DNA from: CAVURW01 sp963743595 | Lineage (GTDB): Bacteria; Verrucomicrobiota; Verrucomicrobiia; Methylacidiphilales; UBA1321 | DNA length: 32,919 bases | NCBI GenBank assembly: GCA_963743595.1 | Contig: CAVURW010000032.1 | Coordinates: forward strand, 1-32,919 | Reading direction: 5' to 3' | In this document: positions 24,524-31,224 of the stretch, in pieces | How positions within the stretch are numbered: position 1 is the first letter of the stretch | Layout of the letters: each line of letters starts with the position of its first letter | The notes under the pieces: model-generated | The model's input: only the letters and a program-made list of their open reading frames with translations | The model's database searches: none | Told to the model about the DNA's origin: nothing | Made by a program: the position numbers and the translations under genes

Positions 24524-25606
24524 ATGCCTAACACCTTCGGCCACCTTTTTCGAATCACGACCTGGGGAGAATCGCACGGCGGAGGCGTTGGTGTGGTCAT
24601 AGACGGTTGCCCGTCGCGAATCCCACTTTTGCCCGAGCACATCCAGGTCGATCTCGACCGGCGTCGGCCTGGTCAGAGCAAAATCGTCACTCCGCGCAAG
24701 GAAAGCGACATCTGTTCCATTCTTTCCGGAACGTTCCAGGGTCTCACGCTCGGAACGCCCATCAGTGTGATGGTGAAAAACGAGGATCAGCGGCCCGAGG
24801 CGTACAAGGAGATGGAGACGCTCTATCGCCCCTCGCACGCTGATTACACCTACCAAGCTAAGTATGGCATACGAAACTGGGAAGGCGGCGGGCGCTCCTC
24901 GGCCAGGGAAACCATCGGACGGGTGGCGGGAGGTGCCATTGCCGCGCAAGTGTTGAAACAGCTCGCCCCTATCACCGAGATTGTGACCTACGTTTCGCAG
25001 GTGCATACCATCGTGGCGAAAACGCCCTCGACCGAAGTCACTCAGCATGCGGTGGAGAGTAATATCGTTCGCTGGCCGGATGCCGCCGATGCTGAGCAGG
25101 TGATCGACCTCATCGAGAAGGTCCGAAGTGAGGGCGATTCTGTCGGGGGTATCGTGACCTGTATCGTCCGAAATGCGCCCGCTGGTCTGGGCGAGCCGGT
25201 GTTCGACCGCTTGGAAGCCGACTTGGCTAAAGCAATGCTTTCGCTCCCGGCAAGCAAGGGGTTTGAAATCGGTTCGGGGTTCGGTTGCGCTACTCTACGT
25301 GGCTCCGAGCACAATGATCCCTATTACATGGAAGGGGACCGCGTTCGTACCCGCACGAATAACAGTGGCGGTGTGCAGGGCGGCATTTCGAATGGTGAGG
25401 AGATTATATTCCGAGTGGCGTTTAAGCCTGTCGCCACGATAGCCAAGGCGCAACAGACCGTCTCAACCACCAGCGAAGATGCAGAACTGAAAGCGCGTGG
25501 CCGTCATGATCCCTGCGTTTTACCCCGCGCCGTGCCGATGGTGGAGGCGATGACCCGGCTCGTTCTGGTGGATCAATTGCTCCGGCAGCGAGCGATTTCG
25601 TGGTGA
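24524..25606 (+). CDS. aroC: Chorismate synthase
   Basis: 360 residues, the standard length. It carries the family signatures FGHLFRITTWGESHGGGVG near the start, RRRPGQSKIVTPRKESD, YGIRNWEGGGRSSARETIGRVAGGAIA (~residues 110-136) and RTRTNNSGGVQGGISNGEEI with the FMN/EPSP-contacting residues, then the conserved RHDPCVLPRAVPMVEAM. It converts 5-enolpyruvylshikimate-3-phosphate to chorismate with reduced FMN, the last common step to Phe, Tyr, Trp and folate. It ends 4 bases before the stop of the convergent RuBisCO-like gene. No other shikimate gene is nearby. Confidence 0.97.
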   Translation: MPNTFGHLFRITTWGESHGGGVGVVIDGCPSRIPLLPEHIQVDLDRRRPGQSKIVTPRKESDICSILSGTFQGLTLGTPISVMVKNEDQRPEAYKEMETLYRPSHADYTYQAKYGIRNWEGGGRSSARETIGRVAGGAIAAQVLKQLAPITEIVTYVSQVHTIVAKTPSTEVTQHAVESNIVRWPDAADAEQVIDLIEKVRSEGDSVGGIVTCIVRNAPAGLGEPVFDRLEADLAKAMLSLPASKGFEIGSGFGCATLRGSEHNDPYYMEGDRVRTRTNNSGGVQGGISNGEEIIFRVAFKPVATIAKAQQTVSTTSEDAELKARGRHDPCVLPRAVPMVEAMTRLVLVDQLLRQRAISW

Positions 25607-25610
25607 GCTT

Positions 25611-26741
25611 CTACTCGCAGCGTTTCACAAATTCTTCGGCACGCGCGCGAAGCTCTTTTTCGTCGCCAGCCTCGTAGAGACCGCCGCCGATGAGCAACAT
25701 CACGTCTTTGCCATAAAACTCGAGCGATTCCTGCACCCGATGATACTTGATTCCACCGGCAGGCACGGGAAAGCTCGGGGCCACGTTTTTGATGCTCGGC
25801 TGGGTGAGTTCGGTGGCGATTTTCTTGCAGGTGGCTTGGCTGTACGCAAAACGCCCACCGAAATTCGCAAAGATTGTCGCGTCTGCCCCGAACAACGGAA
25901 AGAGCTTTCCGAACATCAGCTCGGGCGCGATTCGTAAGGCACCCGCAAAACTGGGGTGTCCGAGAACGGGTACGCGACAGAAATCGCGGATCAACTCGGC
26001 AAAAAACGGCATGCCGATGACCATTGGTTCGAACATGACACCGCCAACGCCCAGCTCCATCGCAAATTTAAGCTGCTGGAGCACCTCGCTGCTGGAACCG
26101 ATCAAGTTCGGCACGTAAACGGAGCTTCTTCCCGTCTCGGCGTTCGCTTTGGTAACCGCCTCGTGACAAGCACGGACGCGTTCTTCGAAAGGATGAAATG
26201 ATTGCGTTCCCAAACCATGATCGTCTTTGATTACGTCAATTCCCGCTCCGGCAAATAAGCCAGCCAGCTCAGCCAGACGAGTCACCGAGAGCCCGATCGG
26301 CTTCAAAGCGGTGCAGGTTACAGGGCGGTCAACCGCCTGGATACGTTCGCGCCAACCGACCAAACCGAATTGCGGTCCAGGCAAAACTTCCTCACGTTCA
26401 GCCCAGCCCTCGGGAAATTCAAAGTCAATTAGCTGTACATGTTCTTGTAAAGATGAGTTCCCAAACAAAACATTCAAAAAGTGACCCGCGTTTTTACCAA
26501 TTGCGCTTAGCGGAAAATCGATCACAACTCGGTACAAATCATCGCCCCGCCGCTCGCTCTCACCGATCTTTTCGACCGAGTGCAGTCGTCCGACGATCTC
26601 CTCTAAGACGAACTTGTCGCGCAAAGCCGTTCTCGGCAGTTCCACGGTTTGTTCCAACAAAAGCGATTCCACCCGCACATCTAAATCGGCTTGATTGGAA
26701 CTGCTTACGAAATAGGTCACTCGGAAAGGCTGCCAGGTCAT
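25611..26741 (-). CDS. RuBisCO-like protein (form IV)
   Basis: 376 residues from the ATG at 26741; a GTG at 26774 is possible but intrudes on the spacer. The RuBisCO large-chain order is clear: an N-terminal ferredoxin-like domain (~1-135), then a TIM barrel with TALKPIGLS (Lys147, like K175), IKDDHGLG (Lys172 at the carbamate position; Asp173 and Asp174, but His175 where RuBisCO has the metal-binding Glu204), GHPSFAGAL (His262), FANFGGRFAYS replacing the loop-6 lysine, PAGGIKYHRV and LLIGGGLY. Carboxylase activity is therefore not expected. Relatives act as enolases, isomerases or decarboxylases on phosphorylated sugars or methylthio-sugars. It sits 45 bases downstream of the serine-hydrolase gene, probably in the same operon. 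Confidence 0.92.
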   Translation of the reverse strand: MTWQPFRVTYFVSSSNQADLDVRVESLLLEQTVELPRTALRDKFVLEEIVGRLHSVEKIGESERRGDDLYRVVIDFPLSAIGKNAGHFLNVLFGNSSLQEHVQLIDFEFPEGWAEREEVLPGPQFGLVGWRERIQAVDRPVTCTALKPIGLSVTRLAELAGLFAGAGIDVIKDDHGLGTQSFHPFEERVRACHEAVTKANAETGRSSVYVPNLIGSSSEVLQQLKFAMELGVGGVMFEPMVIGMPFFAELIRDFCRVPVLGHPSFAGALRIAPELMFGKLFPLFGADATIFANFGGRFAYSQATCKKIATELTQPSIKNVAPSFPVPAGGIKYHRVQESLEFYGKDVMLLIGGGLYEAGDEKELRARAEEFVKRCE

Positions 26742-26786
26742 ACTTGTGTCTCTGTAACCTTTCCTCTCCGGCACTGCAAGCTTGCA

Positions 26787-27797
26787 TCACTCATGGGTTC
26801 GGCGATCTGGGTTCGGCTGCCCCGTGATGAGTCGCGATAAAAAATCGCCATCAGAAAAGCGTTGGCCGTTTCCAAATCGGACGATGACGACGTTCAGTGA
26901 GGGGATGACGTAGAGGCGTTGCTTTCCGGCACCGATTGCGGCGAAGAGGTCGCTGGGACCGCCTGCGTAAATCTGATCGCCGTCCACCGCCACTTGGAGT
27001 TCCCGCATCTTTTCCAAACTCACATGCGGCTCCGGGATGTTCAGCCAAAAACCCATTCCGTAAGCGGGGTTCGCCGCAGTGCCGTGCAACATCGGTTGAA
27101 TTTCTAAAAGATGACGCTTCAGAAATTCCCCGTACTTTGCCCATTGCCGCGCCGAGAGCATGAGACCCGTGTGCAGCATCGGCATGCCCGAGGGATCGTG
27201 TTTCCAGTCCGCTGCCTCCACTCCGGCTGGATTTAGGGCGCGTGTGGTGATGTAGGTCTCCAGATCCATTCCGGAGCCGCGCAGGCGTCTGCGCAAGATT
27301 TCACCGAGCGCTTGGTAATTCGACGGGCCATACAAAAAGTGCACACCCGGAGGATGTATCTGAGGCACGTGAACAGCTGCCGAAACCTGGTCTCGGGACG
27401 GGTAAACCTGGTCATTTCCGGTGTCTAAGCCGGCCGTTTGCGTTAGCAGTTCCCTGAGGGTGATCGTGCGCCGTCGATCGCGAGCCCATTCCCAGAGGTA
27501 ATCGCACGCTGGTTCGTCGAGACTCGTGAAGAGGTGATCGCGCATGGTCGCCTCCCAAATCGCGTAGGAAACAAAGCTCTTGGTGCCGCTGTAAATCTTA
27601 TGCGGCGTCTCCTCGTTATCGCCGGGGTAGTAGTCCTGAAAAACCACCCGACCCGCCTCCTGCACTCGCAACCCCAGGCCGCCATGGACGCGGGAGTACT
27701 CTGCCGCATTCTGAAAATTCTCCTCCGTAATTACCCCAGCGACTAACGGTTTAGAAGCGACCATCACAAACAGCGCCAAGTGTAAAAAGCTTCTCAT
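26787..27797 (-). CDS. Exported serine hydrolase, beta-lactamase/class C-like fold
   Basis: 336 residues from the ATG at 27797; an in-frame ATG at 27887 would hide the signal peptide and lie inside the DUF423 gene. A signal peptide (MRSFLHLALFVMVASKPLVA) is followed by a serine beta-lactamase-like domain. The nucleophile motif is SGTK (in KIYSGTKSFVSYAIW), with TLRELLTQTAGLD and FLYGPSNYQALGEIL giving the Tyr/Asn motif region. Such proteins are periplasmic peptidases or esterases; substrate unknown. The ATG overlaps the DUF423 stop as ATGA (27794-27797), which points to translational coupling, and the RuBisCO-like gene follows 45 bases later. Confidence 0.85.
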   Translation of the reverse strand: MRSFLHLALFVMVASKPLVAGVITEENFQNAAEYSRVHGGLGLRVQEAGRVVFQDYYPGDNEETPHKIYSGTKSFVSYAIWEATMRDHLFTSLDEPACDYLWEWARDRRRTITLRELLTQTAGLDTGNDQVYPSRDQVSAAVHVPQIHPPGVHFLYGPSNYQALGEILRRRLRGSGMDLETYITTRALNPAGVEAADWKHDPSGMPMLHTGLMLSARQWAKYGEFLKRHLLEIQPMLHGTAANPAYGMGFWLNIPEPHVSLEKMRELQVAVDGDQIYAGGPSDLFAAIGAGKQRLYVIPSLNVVIVRFGNGQRFSDGDFLSRLITGQPNPDRRTHE

Positions 27798-28183
27798 CCT
27801 TTCCACTTTGGCCGACTTCGCAAACCAAGCAAGACCCAACCGACAATAAGCAGAAGCCCGCCGAACGGGGTTACGGGTCCCGCCCATTTCGCTTCAGGCA
27901 CCACGGAGAGGAGGTAGAGGCTCCCTGTAAAGCAGACAACGCCGACCACCCAAAACCATGCGAATGCGGGCATTGCGGCGTCTTTTTCCTCTCGACTTAC
28001 GGCTAGTAAAGCTAGGGCGTGAAACCACTGATAACGCAGTCCGGTATCCCAAATTTCCAGGCGACCGTTTGCCACAAGTAAATCGTGAAGTCCACCATGA
28101 GCGGAGAACGCCCCCAGAACGACGCCTAAACCGCCGAGAATCGCCCCAAAAAAACGTTCGGAAAAAGCCCTGAAAAAGGTCAT
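27794..28183 (-). CDS. DUF423 (YgdD-like) membrane protein
   Basis: 129 residues, four predicted membrane helices. Family wording is clear: GVVLGAFSAHGGLHDLL, WDTGLRYQWFHALALLAV, VVGVVCFTGSLYLLSV and VTPFGGLLLIVGWVLLGL. The function of the family is not established. It is the first gene of a three-gene minus-strand unit (DUF423, serine hydrolase, RuBisCO-like) and is divergent from the PfkB-type kinase. Confidence 0.92.
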   Translation of the reverse strand: MTFFRAFSERFFGAILGGLGVVLGAFSAHGGLHDLLVANGRLEIWDTGLRYQWFHALALLAVSREEKDAAMPAFAWFWVVGVVCFTGSLYLLSVVPEAKWAGPVTPFGGLLLIVGWVLLGLRSRPKWKG

Positions 28184-28278
28184 AAACGGTTCACTCTCCT
28201 CTCATCACTTATCACGGGGCCCCTCAACTTTAGCGTTCATCTCTTGTCACGCCAGTCTTTTCCTGTTAAATCTTTCTA

Positions 28279-29394
28279 ATGGAGAACAATGCCCGGCTTG
28301 CACGCCAAACGGCGGAGCGCCTCATCGGCTCACGCGCACAGTTACTGAAGTTTCAATGTCTTGTCGGATTCGATGGGTTTGTTGACCAGACGTTCCAAAT
28401 CGTTGATCAGCGCCAGTCGCCTACCAAATACAGCGCCCTGGAGACGGTTAAATCATTCTCCAGCCGTGTCAATACCATGACGGGGAGTCGAGCCGATTTC
28501 GAAATTGTTTCGCAAAGCACCAAGCTCGGTGGCTGTGGTCCCACGATGTCTTTCGCTCTGAGTACGCTGGGTGCCCCCGTCCACTATGTCGGCATGCTCG
28601 GTTATCCCGACATTCATCCCGTTTTTACGGAATTCGCGAAGCGCACGAAAGTCTATTCCGTAGCGGAACCGGGGCAGACCCAAGCCTTCGAGTTTTCGGA
28701 CGGTAAGCTCGTTTTTAGTCAAACTTCCCCCGTTCACGATGTCTGCTGGGATTCGCTGAAGAAGAGGTTGGGCGACGCCACTCTCCAGAAACTTTGGAAT
28801 CAGAGCCACTTTATCGGGATGGTAAACTGGACTGCACTTCCGGGTCTCTCCGCCATTTGGAAACGCCTGCTGAGCGATTTTTCTCCTTCGAAGCCGACAC
28901 AGCGCAAGTTGATGTTTTTTGATCTTAATGATCCCAGCAACCGGATCGAAGCAGACCTGCACGCGGCGCTCAAAATCATCGGTGAATTTCAACAACATAA
29001 CGATGTCATGCTCGGTCTCAATGAACCGGAAAGCCAAGCTGTCGCTAAGGTGCTTCGTCTGAAAAAGACACCAGCAAACCCAAAAGGCACCGCCTCACTC
29101 GCGGCTGCCATTCGCGAGAAGCTGGAAATTCAAAGTGTCTTGATTCACCCGCCGCAATACGCCGCTGGGGCTGACGCTCAGGGTGAAGTGGTCGTTAACG
29201 GACCCTATACGCCGAAGCCGAAGACCACGACTGGTGCGGGCGATCACTTTAACGCAGGGCTCGTCATTGGTCGATTGTTGGGCCTGAGCTTGGCACACTC
29301 GCTTCAGTTGGCAGTGGCCGCCTCGGGCTACTTTGTGAGGCATGCTACTAGCCCGAATCGCGAGCAGTTGGTACGTTTTCTACAAACCCTTTAA
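28279..29394 (+). CDS. PfkB-family carbohydrate kinase, divergent
   Basis: 371 residues. The C-terminal ribokinase signature is TTTGAGDHFNAGLVIG, with the anion-hole GAGD at 319-322 (catalytic Asp322). The N-terminal region has the substrate-side pattern VGFDGFVDQTF and STKLGGCGPTMSFALSTLGAPVHYVGMLG, and MLGLNEPESQAVAKVL matches the NxxE-containing region. A phosphorylated sugar or nucleoside product is expected; the substrate is not identifiable. It is divergent from the DUF423/serine hydrolase/RuBisCO-like unit across 95 bases, so both could serve one sugar-phosphate pathway, but this is only positional. tsaD follows after 123 bases. Confidence 0.82.
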   Translation: MENNARLARQTAERLIGSRAQLLKFQCLVGFDGFVDQTFQIVDQRQSPTKYSALETVKSFSSRVNTMTGSRADFEIVSQSTKLGGCGPTMSFALSTLGAPVHYVGMLGYPDIHPVFTEFAKRTKVYSVAEPGQTQAFEFSDGKLVFSQTSPVHDVCWDSLKKRLGDATLQKLWNQSHFIGMVNWTALPGLSAIWKRLLSDFSPSKPTQRKLMFFDLNDPSNRIEADLHAALKIIGEFQQHNDVMLGLNEPESQAVAKVLRLKKTPANPKGTASLAAAIREKLEIQSVLIHPPQYAAGADAQGEVVVNGPYTPKPKTTTGAGDHFNAGLVIGRLLGLSLAHSLQLAVAASGYFVRHATSPNREQLVRFLQTL

Positions 29395-29517
29395 GACGGG
29401 GATTTTTTGGCGTGTGATCTTTGTGATTTTTTACCCAAGCCGTTCCACGTGATTTTGACCTCAATCCTAGGCAGCGCGGTCCTTGCGAGTTTTGCGGCAG
29501 CCTGTTAATTTCCCTCC

Positions 29518-30654
29518 ATGCGCGTTCTCGGCATCGAAACCTCTTGCGACGAAACCGCCGCTGCCATTGTCGACACGAACGATTACGCCACCGTTTTAGT
29601 CTCACAAATCGTTAGTTCTCAGATCAAACTGCATCAAGCTTATGGCGGTGTGGTGCCGGAGTTAGCAACGCGCGAGCATCTGCGGAATTTGCCGAAGATC
29701 GTCACCGCGCTGCTGGAGCAGGCACACACCCCGCTTTCATCGATCGACGCCATCGCCGTAACCGAGGGGCCGGGCCTCGCTTCTGCACTGCTCATCGGGC
29801 ACTCCTATGCACGTGCGCTGGGGTTAGCGTGTTCGAAGCCGGTGATGGGAATTAATCACCTGGAGGGTCATCTCTTCTCGCCGTTTAGCAGTCACGATAC
29901 GAGCGTGCACTTTCCCTTTGTGGGGCTCATTTCTAGTGGCGGTCACACGATTCTGGTCCACGCCCTCGGTTGGGATCGCTATATCAAACTCGGTGCCACC
30001 GTGGATGATGCGGCTGGTGAGGCGTTCGATAAAATCGCCCGTCTGCTGGGGCTGAGTTATCCCGGCGGGCCGGAAATCGAACGCATCGCCGCGCAGGGAA
30101 ACCCGGATGCGTACGCCCTCCCACGAAGCTTTTCTGAACGCGACAATCTGAATTTCAGCTTCAGCGGATTAAAAACGTCCGTCCGATATTTATGGGAGAA
30201 AAACCCTCTGGGTCGCGATGATCCTCAGTGGATTTGCGACGTCGCCGCTTCCTGCCAAAAAGCGATCGTTGACGTCCTCGTTCGCAAGGCCGTTCAGGCG
30301 GTTCTCCTAGCTCGGGTGAATATCCTCACCTGCTCCGGTGGAGTGCTCTGCAATGCGCTGCTTCGTTCTGAACTCGAACGCGAGTGTGATGAACACAACG
30401 TACACCTGCTCATCGCCGATGCCGCGATTTGTACCGATAATGCCGCAATGATTGCCGCGACAGCAGCGGAGAAGATTGCCGCGGGTATTGAGCCGGTTGT
30501 GAGTGATGATATTCACCCGAATTTGGACCTCTTCTCACCGGAGCCACAGGGGGATTTCACCCGCAGCATGCGTCGTGCGATTCAACTCAAAAACCGGGGT
30601 AAGCCCGGAGCCCAGCCCGTCGCGAAGAAGCCCAGCGCTAGTCGTAATCGCTAA
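29518..30654 (+). CDS. tsaD: tRNA N6-adenosine threonylcarbamoyltransferase TsaD
   Basis: 378 residues. MRVLGIETSCDETAAAIV opens the ASKHA fold. The iron-binding motif is HLEGH (His114 and His118, in GINHLEGHLFSPF) with Asp307 in CTDNAAMIA; VTEGPGLASALLIGHSYARALG, LISSGGHTILV and KIARLLGLSYPGGPEIE are also conserved. With TsaB/C/E it installs t6A37 on ANN-decoding tRNAs. E. coli TsaD is ~337 residues; here a basic ~30-residue tail (RSMRRAIQLKNRGKPGAQ onward) is added, and this tail is encoded in the 120-base antisense overlap with bioD. Confidence 0.96.
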   Translation: MRVLGIETSCDETAAAIVDTNDYATVLVSQIVSSQIKLHQAYGGVVPELATREHLRNLPKIVTALLEQAHTPLSSIDAIAVTEGPGLASALLIGHSYARALGLACSKPVMGINHLEGHLFSPFSSHDTSVHFPFVGLISSGGHTILVHALGWDRYIKLGATVDDAAGEAFDKIARLLGLSYPGGPEIERIAAQGNPDAYALPRSFSERDNLNFSFSGLKTSVRYLWEKNPLGRDDPQWICDVAASCQKAIVDVLVRKAVQAVLLARVNILTCSGGVLCNALLRSELERECDEHNVHLLIADAAICTDNAAMIAATAAEKIAAGIEPVVSDDIHPNLDLFSPEPQGDFTRSMRRAIQLKNRGKPGAQPVAKKPSASRNR

Positions 30655-31218
30655 GTTGCGTTTACAACATTCCGGGTCGTCAGCTGGTCCTTCATTGAGC
30701 ACCACACCTGCGCACTGAAGGCCTGTCGCCAAAATGCTCTCGACCGTGAGGAGCGTGTGATTGATCACGCCCAATCGATTCAGTGCCACCACCACAACGG
30801 GCCAGCTCAATTCGACCGCCAAATCTCGGATTTCGTAGCCATTGGCCAGCGGAACGCGCCAACCGCCGACACCTTCCAGCGCGACGTGACTGACGTCCAT
30901 TAGCGATAACGCTTCTAATTGCCGATGAACAGTTTGGCTCACCTCTCGGCCCGTCAGTTCGCGACCCTCCGCCCGTGCGGCAACGACCGGCGCTGCTGGT
31001 TCACGGAGATAGAGCGGGTTCACCTGATCAAGCGAGAGTACGCCTCCACTCGCCTCGAGGAGACGCAGTCCGTCGTCCCGGTCTCCAGTGGCCAGGGGCT
31101 TCAGACCGACGCCGTTTAGCCCAAGATGGCGCCAGTTCTGTACCAGCCACGTTGTCACGTAGGTCTTGCCCACGCCTGTATCGGTGCCGGTAATAAAAAA
31201 GCCGTGTAAACTTCCCAT
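30535..31218 (-). CDS. bioD: Dethiobiotin synthetase
   Basis: 227 residues, normal for the family. P-loop GTDTGVGKT (residues 11-19, Lys18), then GLKPLATG with the substrate-binding Lys, HVALEGVGGWRVPL (the EGxGG motif), VVVVALNRLGVINHTLLTVE and GVVLNEG. It closes the ureido ring of dethiobiotin from 7,8-diaminopelargonate, CO2 and ATP in the cytoplasm. Other bio genes are not present in the window. Its start lies 6 bases after the stop of the exported-protein gene, so the two are probably co-transcribed. The last 120 bases overlap tsaD on the opposite strand. Confidence 0.95.
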   Translation of the reverse strand: MGSLHGFFITGTDTGVGKTYVTTWLVQNWRHLGLNGVGLKPLATGDRDDGLRLLEASGGVLSLDQVNPLYLREPAAPVVAARAEGRELTGREVSQTVHRQLEALSLMDVSHVALEGVGGWRVPLANGYEIRDLAVELSWPVVVVALNRLGVINHTLLTVESILATGLQCAGVVLNEGPADDPECCKRNLAITTSAGLLRDGLGSGLTPVFELNRTTHAAGEIPLWLR

Positions 31219-31224
31219 CCCAAT

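Noticed and set aside
29395..29517. T-rich spacer between the kinase and tsaD as a terminator
   Set aside because: T runs exist, but no GC stem precedes them.
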